The notes beneath the pieces are model-generated. The model did not search any database. It was not told where the DNA came from and saw only the letters and a list, made by a program, of their open reading frames with translations. Shown piece after piece: positions 24,699 through 34,949 of a stretch of DNA of 64,000 bases. The stretch is from contig ML679956.1 of NCBI GenBank assembly GCA_007922225.1, forward strand, positions 79,217,554-79,281,553, written 5' to 3'. The DNA comes from Emydura subglobosa. Taxonomy: Eukaryota > Chordata > Testudines > Chelidae. The translations under genes and the position numbers were made by a program. Position 1 is the first letter of the stretch. Every line of letters starts with the position of its first letter.

Positions 24699-26845
24699 CT
24701 TCAGAAAAGAAGACTGACTCCCTCAGGGAACTGATGGGCAGAACCTCACAGGAGGCTAATATGAGAGGGAAAGGAGTCCAGGACAGCTGGCTGTATTTTT
24801 TTAAAAAATCCTTATTGAGGGTGCAGGAACAAACCATGGGGATGTGCAGAAAGAATAGCAAATATGGCAGACGACCAACTTTGCTTAGCAGAGAAATCTT
24901 CGGTGAACTTAAACACAAAAAGGAAGCTTACAAGAAGTGGAAGATTGGATAGATGATTAGGAAGAAGTATAAAAATATTGCTTGAGCATGCAGGGGTGAA
25001 ATCAGGAAGGCCAAAGCACAACTGGAGTTGCAGCTAGCAAGGGATGTAAATGGTAACAAGAAGGGTTTCTACAAATATGTTAGCAACAAAATGGTGGTCA
25101 GGGAAAGTGTGGGTCCCTTACTGAATGCGGGAGGCAACCTACTGACATATGATGTGAAAAAAGCTGAAGTACTCAATGCTTTCTTTGCCTCGGTCTTTAC
25201 AGACAAGATCAGCTCCCAGACTACTGCACTGGGCAGCACAGAATGGGGAGGAGGTGAGCAGCCCTCAGTGGTGAAAGACCAATTCAGGACTATTTAGAAA
25301 AGTGGGACATACCCAAGTCCATGGGGCCGGATGCAATGCATCTGAGGATACTGAAAGAGTTGGCTGTTGTGATTGCAGAGCCATTGGCCATTACCTTTGA
25401 AAACTCATGGCAATTAGGGGTGGTCCCGTACGATTAGAAAAAGGCAAATATAGTGTCCATCTTTAAAAAAAGAGGAGGATGATCCTGAGAACTACAGGCC
25501 GGTCAGCCTCACCTCAGTACCCGGAAAAATCATGGAGCAGGTCCTCAAGGAATCCATTTTGAAGCATTTGGAGAAGAGGAAGGTGATCAGTAATAGTGAG
25601 CGTGGATTCACCAAGGCAAGTCATGCCTGACCAACCTGATTGCCTTCTATGAAGAGGTGACTGGCTCTGTGGATGTGGGGAAAGCAGTGGACAGGATATA
25701 CCCAGACTTTAGCAAAGCTTTTGATATGGTCTTCCACAGTATTCTTGCCAGCAAGTTAAAAACGTATGGGTTGGATGAAAGGACTATAAGGTGGATAGAA
25801 AGCTGGCTGGATCGTTGGGCTCAATGGTAGTTAGCAGCAGCTTGATATCTAGTTGGCAATTGGTATCAAGCCGAGTGCCACAGGGGTCAGTTCTGGAGCC
25901 AGTTTTGTTCAACATCTTCATCAATGATCTGGAGGATGGTGTAGATTGCACCTTCAGCAAATTTGCAGATGACACTAAGCTAAGGGGAGTGGTAGATACG
26001 ATGGAGGGTAGGAATAGGAAACAGAAGGACCTAAACAAACTGGAGGATTGGGTCAAAAGAAATCTGATGAGGTTCAACAAGGACAATGCAGAGTCCTGCA
26101 CTGAGGAAGGAAAAATCCCATGCACAGCTACAGACTGGAGACCGATGAGCTAGGCAGCAGTTCTGCAGAAAAGGACCTGGGGGTTACAGTGGACAAGAAG
26201 CTGGATACGAGTCAACAGTGTGCCCTGGTTGCCAGCCAAGGAGGCTAACAGCATATTGGGCTACGTTAGTAGGAGTATTGCCAATAGATTGAGGGAAGCG
26301 ATTATTCCCCTCTATTCGGAACTGGTGAGGCCACATCTGGAGTATTGTGTCCAGTTTTGGGCCCCCCACTAAAGGAAGGATGTGGACAAACTGGAGAGAG
26401 TCCAGTGGAGGGCAATGAAAATGATTAGGGGGCTGGAGCACATGACCTATGAGGAGAGGCTGAGGAAACTAGGCTTGTTAAGTCTGCAGAAGAGAAAAGA
26501 GTGAGGGGGGATTGGATAGCGGCCTTCAAACTACCTGAAGGGAGGTTCCAGGGAGGATGGAGATAGGCTGTTCTCAGTGGTGGCAGATGACAGAACAAGA
26601 AGTAATGTCTCACGTTGCAGTGGAGGTGGTCAAGGTTGGATATTAGGAAAAGGTTTTTCACTAGGAGATGGTGAAGCACTGGAATGGGTTACCTAGGGTA
26701 GTGGTGGAATCTCCATCCTTAGAGGCCCTGTTTGACAAAGCCCTGGCTGGGATGATTTAGTTGGGGCTGGTGCTACTACGATCAGGAGGTTGGACTAGAT
26801 GACCTCCTAAGGTTCCTTCCAACCCTCATCTTCTGTGATTCTATG
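24699..26845 (+). mobile_element. inner CR1 LINE inserted in another CR1
   Basis: A 2.15-kb 5'-truncated CR1 in forward orientation. It includes RT segments FYKYVSNKM and [11 protein letters not shown] (25028-25297), [20 protein letters not shown] with the FADDTKL box (25791-26153, the RT catalytic-site context), and the 3' UTR. It ends TTCTGTGATTCTATG, the CR1 3' signature. Several frameshifts and stops break the reading frame, so it is dead. Its ends fall inside the minus-strand CR1 of 23671-27446. No long target duplication is visible, as is usual for CR1. Confidence 0.92.
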
Positions 26846-27446
26846 AACAGTACTGGTCCCAGTATAGACCCCTGGGGGACACTACTATTTACTTTTCTCC
26901 ATTCTGAAAGCGGACCATTTATTCCTACCCTTTGTTTATCATCTTTTAACCCGTTACTAATCCAGGAGAGGCATGATTTCCCTTTACAAAAGCCATGTTG
27001 ACTCTGCCCCAACAAATTGTGTTCATCTGTGTGTCTGATAATTCTGTTCTTTACTAGAGTTTCAACCCATTTTGCCTGGTACTTAAGTTAGGCTTACCAG
27101 CCTGGGATTGCCTCCGAAGCCTTTTTAAAAAATTGGCATCACATTAGCTATCCTCCAGTCATCTGGTACAGAATCTGATTTAAATATAGGTTACATACCA
27201 CAGTTAGTAGTTCTAAAGGAACTCAAATGTGAAATTGCAGAATTCTTGGGTGGATACCATCTGGTCCTGATGACTTGTTACTGTTTAATTTATCAATTTG
27301 TTACAAAACCTCCTCTAATGCCATCTCAATCTGGGACTGTTCCTCAGATAGGTCACCTATAAAGAATGGCTCAGGTTTGGGAATCTCCCTCACATCCTCA
27401 GCCATGCAGACTGATGCCAAGAATTTGTTTAGTTTCTCCACAGTAG
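26846..27446 (-). mobile_element. outer CR1 LINE, 5' part (interrupted)
   Basis: It continues the minus-strand CR1 of 23671-24698 across the insertion, encoding the central RT. The minus-strand peptide around 26782-27015 includes QHGFCKGKSCL, INGPLSEWRKVNSSVPQGS and GPVLF. It is 5'-truncated near the AGTTTCTCCACAGTAGC text at about 27446. With the other half, the outer element had about 1.6 kb before interruption. Confidence 0.9.
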
Positions 27447-28225
27447 CGGAGAAGCGAACAACAGAGCATCTAAGGAAATAATAGAGGTGTTTAAAATAAA
27501 CCAAGAGCTGCAGCTGAGCTGCCCGAGGGATTCCAGCTTTCCCCAAGTGGCCAGGCGACTGACAAGACTGGTTCGTTTTTTAAGATGGTGTTCATCACAT
27601 GAATCCAAACTGCTCTAGAACAAGTTACAAGAGATTGCAGAAAAGGGATCTCGGGTGAGGACAGACGGACTAAGGACAATGAGGCTGAAATTTAGAGAGC
27701 AATAAGGTTCAAGTTAGCATTCCCGAACACTGTCTGCATGGAGTGAATGGAAAGTATTGTGGTGGGGAGGAAGAGAGTAGGATTCCGAATCAATGACAAG
27801 CTAACTATAGAAAACAAGGTGGTCTAAGAAGCAACCAGGGTTCTAAGAAAGGTCCTTTCTAGACATCAAGTGCTCAAAGCACAGCCTGCAGCCATTCTGT
27901 AACCACAGCACAAAGACAAGAATTGGTCATCTGCCGGTTTTTATTACTACTGAACTTAAGTAATTAAGATACAGTATGACGCAGTCCAAGCAAACATATT
28001 TGTGTCCCATTTGTTTTTACATCTTTTCAACAATGTGTAGAGAGTCAGGATGGAGAACTGTCAGTTAAGCCAAGAGCAGCTGAAGAGACGGCAGAATTGC
28101 CAATCCCATAATTGCAAGCCTTCTTCAAACACTAAATCAGAGGAGCAGAAGTCACCTCCGCCATCTTCTCCCGCCGTTTCCTCATCCCGTAAACACCACC
28201 TCCACCTTATCCCAGAAGAGCCCTC

Positions 28226-29335
28226 TGTGACCCGATCCAGGCCTAGTATAGAGCACCTGAAAATGCCAAGCTCAGGGCAGGCTGCAAAAGGAGAGCAAAT
28301 TCTTCCAGCACTGGTGGGTAACACTGAAGTTAAGATTCCCCAACCAGCCACAAACAGTGCTTCTGATTCCCCACATTGGTTATCAAGAAGCTAGAACAAA
28401 AAATACACAGCCCACTTTACTGCATTTCAGTCTCTGGCTCCCAATCAGCCACCAAATCCAGTAAATAGAAATTATTACAACTTTATGCTCTTTACAAAAA
28501 GTTCTCCTGACCCCAAAGACCAATATGAGTTTGGATCTTACCCAAAATACCATGTTGCCAGTCAATTATTTATAACTAAAACTAAAAGTTTATTATAAAA
28601 GGAAAGAAAAACAAGGTGAGAGGTGTTATATGATTAAAGCAATCAGATACATACAAATGATTTGAAAGCCCATATACATCAGGTTTTCAGTAGAATTGTG
28701 GAGTTTGCAGCCTTGTACAGTCCCTCTGGAGTGCATCCAGTACCTGGATGGGTCTCAGTTCTTTGTTTCACAGCTTCAGTTGTTAGACTGATGAGTTGAT
28801 CCAGAGATAGGAAGCAGGACTGAAGACCACATGGATGTGGCTACAGCTTCCTTTTATGTCCCTTTGCCATGCTGCTTGTGGAAATTTACAGAAACACAAT
28901 GGAGTCCAGGGTCACATGAGCAAGTCACCTGTCCTTGCATGTTTTGTTGAGTCATAAGAGCAGCTATTATTTACCTGCCTAAAGGGTCCACAGGAAGGTT
29001 CACCAGGTGGGAGGGAACTTCCTTCATGGCCCATTGTGAAAGCTAAGTATCCTTTGATGGGCCATCAACTGGCATTGTTCATTCACAAACTAGCTAGACT
29101 GGATACAACAATTACTCCAGGAGCAAACACATTTGAAATCCAGATGGACAGTCAAATCTATAACTTCAGATACACAGACATTACATGCACATAAACAGTA
29201 TTATATTTAGTAAATTATAACCTTTCCAATGGTACCTGACATGGCACCTTGCATATCTTGTACAAATTACTGTAATTTTGCAATATTGATATTAAACAAC
29301 ATTATAAATGGTCCCCCAAATCCAGACAGCATCAC
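28226..29335 (-). mobile_element. LTR-like retroelement segment, minus-strand copy
   Basis: This is the inverted paralogue of 8110-9258. On the minus strand it shows a TATA-like GGGACATAAAAGGAAGC (near 28855-28870) and a polyadenylation signal in TATAATAAACTTTTAG (near 28580-28600). The downstream GGTAAGATCC context is the same as in the other copy. It has a 70-bp region with AGCTGTAGCCACATCCATGT that differs from the other copy, so they belong to related but distinct subfamilies. No long ORF is conserved between the two copies. Confidence 0.62.
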
Positions 29336-32300
29336 ACTCTCTGCTAGTGAATAAGCCAAAGAAGGATAGAGAACTGCCAGCCCTTGCAGGAGGGAGCCTA
29401 CTAGTTACCAGAGCCCTGTACACCACAAAAGTATCATGGTAATATATGCTGTAGAAGAGCTCTCAGCCAAACCCCAGTCTGGCTGAGAAAGGGAAAATGG
29501 AGCAACTTTACCACCTGGATCCAGTGAGATTCCACTGGCTGGAGTGTTCTTGCTGTCTGCCGACCAAGAAGAACAAGACTGAGAGGCTCTCTATGCTTTA
29601 ATACATTCCCACTTGTAGTCCTAAAATGCATCTTGCACTGCTTGCTAAATACTGTATGTGACTGATTCGGTTTTTGGTTAACCAGGTTTTCTTTTCTGGG
29701 TCAGTAATTGTCAGTGTGCAGGGGTGACAATGGCAAGGATTGGTTTGGTTCACAGCCAGCTGCTGGCAACAGTGCTGACTGTAACTCTGGTAAATGCAAA
29801 AACCTAGGATGATAATGGTGTCAGTTTCTGAATGATGAATGAGTATTGTCTACATTGCACTGCGGACTGAGCCCTGTTCTCAGGACCCTCAAAAAACAGA
29901 TGTGCATTGTGAGCGCAAAGATTTTGATATTTTTATCTTCATGCCACCAGTTTGGTTTATTCTGGAAACAGACCAGGGATGTCCCGTTCCGCGGTATGTT
30001 TGCTTCTAGTTACATCAGTCACTCCCTCAGGAGACTGTGGTCACTTTGGGTATTGGGAACACAAAGTAGTTTAGCTCCAAGGGTTAAAAACAGCTGAAGT
30101 CAGATTAGCAAATAGGTAAAATACAAATATTTCTTAACTCACCAGAAAACGTCCTTTCGTCTAGCAGGAAAGTCTGCAGATCCATTACAATGGAATTTAA
30201 CCTTGTTCGGAGTTCTATGGAGGCAGAATCTGACCTATCAATCAAGTCAGGCTAGAAATGGCCACAACCTATGAAGCCCCAGCCAGTTCAAGATACTTCT
30301 AAACTGTTTTCACAGAATTAATTCCTTTAAACTTTAATCCTTGTGCCAGGTGGGTTTGATTTGCGGACTCTCTCACTAAAAGTAAGTACGTTTTCAGGCA
30401 AGTTAAGAAGTGTTGGTGTGCTTTGCCGGGAAAATCTCCAGATCCATTACACTGGCATGTCCGACAGCAAGCAACTCACCAGGGACGGAAACAAAGGATG
30501 AACCAGAAGACTAAAATAAACCCCAAAAAACTGCACCTAACTATATATCAGTTACTGGGTGAGCATAGTAGGCACAGCCCTTCTCCACAGCAGGGACTGA
30601 TGAGGTGTGCACATTTAATTTGTAACATTTAGAGAAGGTGTGGAAATGTGTTTCCATGACTAGGTAGCCACTCTGCATCTTTTTGTGTGTTTCATGCAGT
30701 CATTCAGGATAGGAAGTTTCCATAGCTTTGTATGAACACGAACATTTGAGGAGAAAGATGGTGTCAACCTTGGAAAGCTTCTGAAAAGCAACAATTTAGC
30801 TGTCTAATAACTGAAGCCTTGGTAGCTCCTTTTGGTTTATGACAGGTGTTCTAGAGCAACAAAGCTAGAGAATGATTGAATTAAGTACCGCACTCAATGC
30901 TTGTTTTTAGAGCTGACACAGAGCATGCCAGGTGTGTGCTCACTTTTGTTTGGCTGTTTTAATTTATGAATTTAAGTGTGTTTTGCATGTAAGCCAAAAA
31001 AGATGGGGAAAGAAGTTTTATTTTGGGAATAAAAGCTGTGTTAACTCTTACCGCACCTTGCCTTCATGAGACATGCAAGACTGCAGCTCCCTGATACAAA
31101 CTTAAGTTTCAAAAACACACCTTGCCCAAGTGATTGCAGCTAGGAGGACAACCTTTGAAGCTAAAAAAAATCTAATGGCATTTCTGACAAGGGATCAAAA
31201 TCAGTGCGTTTGATACAAGATTTTGTTCCTAGAAGAGTGTTTTCCTCCCTGTGTAGAGTTGAGAAGTAAGGCAGCGCTAAGGAATCTTATGTCTGGGTGA
31301 GAGGACAATCCCACATCCATTTGCAGTCTCTAGTGAGCGGGCAATGCCTACCAAATGGATTTGAGTCTGAGCATTCAGCCTATATTAAAACTCTACTGTA
31401 AGAATTCCAACGAGATATGTTTCGCCCTTGCCTTGATTAGATCTATCCATGCTAATGACTTAGCACTATGTCTCTCCTACAGACCAGGCCCTTAAGGACA
31501 CTCTGTTTATGGCACACTTTCTCAAGACTAAAGGTGTGATACAAATACCTCCAAATAACCTATTTTAACTAGTACCTCTTAAATATCCTGTAGCTACATT
31601 ACTCTGGACTTGGCTGTGGAATTTGGTTTTTGAGAATAGATTCTTCTTGTAGAGAAGGCATATCTGAGTGGTGCTTGCCACCTGAATTGGAGGTGAAAAC
31701 CTAGACATTCCTGGACAACGTGGGGCTCACTTTTGTTTAACTGTCCTGGAGAACGTCATGAACAGAAATTCACTCATGATTTTGGCCACAGAAGAAAGTA
31801 CATGATCATAGCTGCAGCTTATTGAGCTCTTCATCTGGAATCAGTCTTTGGGATCTTTGCTGGATCCTGAATGCACATAGGTCCATTGATGGGGATGCAA
31901 CCCAAGGCCTCCACTCAAAGATCTTGGGATGCAGACTCCACTCTCCTTGATCGATCCTTTTCCTGCTTACAGGCTGATTTATGTTTATGGCCTGTATATA
32001 TGTAGTGCTTGAACATGCAGAAAACTTTCCCCCCTTCCCTGCCCCCCACTGCTTCTTCCCTTCATCCAGAATAGAGAATATTAAAAACACTCACACCAGG
32101 GCTGTCTTTTCTTGTCTTGTCTTCACGTCTTTTCTTGTTGATGAAAGCTGCTGCAAAATTGCTGTATGTCTTGGCTGATTAGGACTGAGATACAGCTCTA
32201 AGTGCTCTGAGCTTGATCCAAGTGGTATTGTGAGGGAGGTCCGTTCTTTCACTAACCTTGGATGAAACTGCTGCCTGAAGCTGGTTGATGGAGAAAATTA

Positions 32301-32437
32301 ACCCCATCTCCACTTCTGACATACTGTGGCCTTTCAGATACCCTTTGACAATGGGACAAGGGAAGAAGGGATGATGATCGCTCCTGTAGGCTCAAGAAAT
32401 TGGGAAATTTCTGGAGACGACCCAGAGGGAACTTCAC

Positions 32438-32990
32438 TCACAATAGTACATTGATGAAAGACATCATCATTCTGACCCAAAACATCAGAGCCCTGAAAGA
32501 TGTGACTAGAAAGCAAATATCCTTGTGCCTTGTGGCCACCAGTTTCTGAGACCTGTCATCTGATAGAAATAGATTTCTGTAGAGTTTGATATCTGTGACT
32601 CCTATAAGTAATAGTCTGCACAGAGTCATTCTGCTCCGATGGTGACAAACGCATGTCACCTGGCTGCGTGATGGCTGCTCAGTATGTCTTTCCCAGAGCA
32701 GGTGCTCAGGTGAGCAGGTAGTTTTAAAATAAATATACAGGACCCCTTTTTTACCAGAGGAAAATAAGACGTTAAGGATGCATTGGAAAGCACAAGTTAG
32801 AGAGGCAGGTAGGCCAAAAGGTGAAGCAGCATATGGTAATACGTATTGCATCTGGAGATGTGATATCCCCTTGGGATACTTGGATGTGTAGATGGACGTT
32901 CCTCAGATCAATTGACAATAGAGAAACAAATCCCTTTTGGAAACTGCTGCTAGGGTGAAATTTACACTCAACTATATTCAGATCCACAAG
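32438..32990 (-). pseudogene. decayed reverse-transcriptase relic (gypsy/DIRS-like)
   Basis: Two overlapping minus-strand frames resemble an LTR- or DIRS-type reverse transcriptase. One (32772-32987) has SIDLRNVHLHIQVSQGD, where the conserved pattern is D-hydrophobic-(K/R)-x-A-(Y/F). The other (32438-32851) has a PFGL box followed by a hydrophobic stretch. The frames are offset and the catalytic YxDD-type box is not recognisable, so it is inactive. The lineage cannot be decided without a profile search. Flanking sequence from about 32190 to 33280 may belong to the same element. Confidence 0.45.
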
Positions 32991-33489
32991 GTATCAGGCA
33001 ACTTTCTCTTCTTCCAGGACATGCTTCAGTGCTATGCCATTAAGAGTAATTCTTGGTTTTCAAATGGAGAGCCAGATCTATTACCAATGGATGCATCTGT
33101 AATTTCATTTGTTATATCTATGAGGAGCTTTTTAATCCTAGGGCCAACATTCCTGAGCTCTGGGACACTGCCAAACATGGATAAAGGCCCCTTTTATTCC
33201 ACACTCTTCAGCCGCTGTCCAATGCATTTTTGGAAATTTTTCTGTAAACGAGAGGGTGTCAGGAACTACAGAAATAGTAATTAACAATCACTTCCTTGTA
33301 GTGTTATGCATATGGAGGAAGCTGCCCTACAACAAGTAGACGACCAGTGCTTAAAGGGAATTTCTTTATCGTCTATTTTAACACAAATTGGAGGCCCCCT
33401 AAAAGAAGGTATTTAGAGAGGAGGAGAGGCAGGTCATAAAAGATCAACTTCCACCCTTTAGCTAATGTTGATCATTTTAGGCAGGTATA

Positions 33490-33610
33490 CAGAGTGTAAG
33501 TTCTTCAAAGCAGAAACTATTTCTTATGTGTTTGCACAGTGCTTAGCATGACAGGGTCCCCAGTCCCAACTGCAATGATGCCCAAGGCCCCAGTCTAAAT
33601 AATAATGGCC
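33490..33610 (+). repeat. L2-like LINE 3' fragment
   Basis: GTGTAAGTTCTTCAAAGCAG, GTGTTTGCACAGTGCTTAGC and GGGTCCCCAGTCCCAACTGC followed by AATAATAAT match the ancient LINE 3'-end pattern seen at 20640-20860, here in forward orientation. Confidence 0.5.
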
Positions 33611-34092
33611 TCCTAAGAACTAACCCAACATTCCTGATTATCCAATAACAGCAAGTACGCCTCACGTCCCATCTGAGTCTCTACTTCAGAGAAGAGAACC
33701 AAATGGTCAGGAATTACAAAAACAAAAACTGCATGGATGAGCTAGGGCTGGGCTGGATAAGGATAAGATGCCCAAGTTCCACGGACAATGGTTTAGGTTG
33801 AATATTGTGTGGGTAGGTAGGTGGGGGAAGGGGGAGAGAACCATTTCCCCTTCCCCAGCAATTTCTGGTTCCGGAGTTGACCATTAATTGATCTGCTTTT
33901 ACACATCAAGATAGTGTGTCCACAGCTTCCCATTTTGCACTGCAGCAGGACAATGACTAGAAGTTCCTATGTTAAACCAAACATTTCAGGATAGCACACA
34001 CCACAGTGCTCCTGCTCAGCCAAAGAATCTCACATACCAGTAGCACGTAACCGAATAATGATCTGTGAAGACAAGTATTTTGCAGGACTTAC

Positions 34093-34319
34093 CAGCAGGC
34101 CAGGATACAGAGGCCAGTGAAAAGGATGATGGGAATGGGGTAGGAAGCACACAGCAGCCCGTGGTTGTAGAATCCCCGCGATATCTTCTCGCGAAGTTTT
34201 TCAGTCAGGGTCATCCTCAGCTGTCGTCACCTAGCTGCCATCCCGGAACGTGTTGTGGGGGTTACTCAGGTCCACCATGTGCAGCACTTCAGCAAAGACA
34301 CCATATGCAGGATAGGAAG
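34093..34319 (-). CDS. SCAP: SCAP exon 2: start codon, cytosolic N-terminus and TM1
   Basis: Translation starts at the ATG whose A is at 34214, and the coding part is 34093-34214. The peptide begins [20 protein letters not shown] and continues [20 protein letters not shown], then TG| of a split Cys codon at a GTAAGT donor. Human SCAP starts MTLTERLREKIS and has the same [10 protein letters not shown] helix, so the start is secure. The first ~18 residues are cytosolic and about 19-40 form membrane helix 1. Upstream, CTTTCCCCTCTCCAG gives a good acceptor, placing the 5' exon border at 34319 and leaving 105 bases of 5' UTR in this exon. That UTR holds three short upstream ORFs. The acceptor choice is an inference; the coding part is seen directly. 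Confidence 0.95.
34227..34241 (-). other. upstream ORF 3 in SCAP 5' UTR (minimal)
   Basis: An ATG at 34241 in the favourable context GGGATGG opens a four-codon frame (MAAR) ending in TGA at 34229-34227, 12 bases before the SCAP start codon. It overlaps upstream ORF 2 in a different frame. Confidence 0.5.
34231..34278 (-). other. upstream ORF 2 in SCAP 5' UTR
   Basis: An ATG at 34278 in the context ACATGG opens a 15-codon frame ([15 protein letters not shown]) ending in TAG at 34233-34231. It overlaps the tail of upstream ORF 1 in another frame and ends 16 bases before the SCAP ATG, leaving little room for reinitiation. Confidence 0.5.
34266..34304 (-). other. upstream ORF 1 in SCAP 5' UTR
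   Basis: An ATG at 34304 on the minus strand opens a 12-codon frame ([12 protein letters not shown]) ending in TGA at 34268-34266. It closes 51 bases before the SCAP start codon. Its peptide is not a known element; its interest is as a possible brake on initiation. It counts only if exon 2 starts at 34319 or further upstream. Confidence 0.5.
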
Positions 34320-34549
34320 CTGGAGAGGGGAAAGAGTGCGTAAGAGGAGCAACAGGAGCATTGTCAGCTTGGCTTTATAGCCATCCAGCTGCACATCTCC
34401 TCAGGGGCAAGCTGAAAAAAAAAACACATTGCTCAGAAGCCCAGGACAGAAAGTTGTACCATCTAGGCAGCCATCAGGATCCCTGGCCACCAGACAAAGA
34501 CAGCAGGGGATGAGGAGAACAGGTTGCGTGACATCAGGCACAGCAAGTG

Positions 34550-34790
34550 AACAGCCAGTTCGAGGGGCAGAGTGGGAATGGAACTAAGAGAACTTAGGTG
34601 CCTCTAGGGCAGAGAGAGAAGGGGCTGAGCAGAGAACAGAATAGTATTATCAGTCAAAGGAGGGGGAGCAAAGAGAGAGATGAGATACCAGTTAGAGGGG
34701 AAGGTATACAGAAGAGCTGAGTGGGAATGAAGCTACCAGTCAGAAGAGGGGGACAGAATGCCCTATGCTGGCATGCCAGTTAGAGGGAGT
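34550..34790. repeat. degenerate purine-rich tandem repeat
   Basis: CCAGTTAGAGGG or a near variant (ATCAGTCAAAGGAGGG, CCAGTCAGAAGAGGG) recurs four times at about 40-65 bp spacing, with GAGTGGGAATGAA-type boxes between. Copies are poorly conserved. Confidence 0.5.
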
Positions 34791-34949
34791 ATGAGCCTAG
34801 AAATCAGCAATACAAGTAGTGTCTTAGGAGAAGAGGGAGAGGGAGGAGGACAGACGGATGGGGAAGACAGACCATGGAAAAGCACACTGCTGAGCATGCT
34901 TGAGGCTGAGCCTCAATTTGAAAATATGGAGGGTCTCTGGCACCCAGGA

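Larger units (their letters stand above)
4132..34092 (-). other. SCAP: SCAP intron 2 (about 30 kb)
   Basis: The 29,961-bp intron lies between the start-codon exon and exon 3, with donor TG|GTAAGT and acceptor TTAATCTTAG. Transposon remnants inside it are listed separately. I recognise nothing in these stretches: 4553-8019, 9259-9439, 9951-11039, 12371-13609, 13771-14195, 14310-15189, 15338-16660, 16805-17519, 19248-20639, 20861-21399, 21853-22714, 27447-28225, 29336-32437 and 33611-34092. Some of these probably hold older repeats that need a library search. I found no spliced exon of another gene. Confidence 0.85.

Noticed and set aside
34065..34343. 92-codon plus-strand frame over SCAP exon 2
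   Set aside because: It is antisense to the clearly coding SCAP exon and has no motif; a shadow frame.
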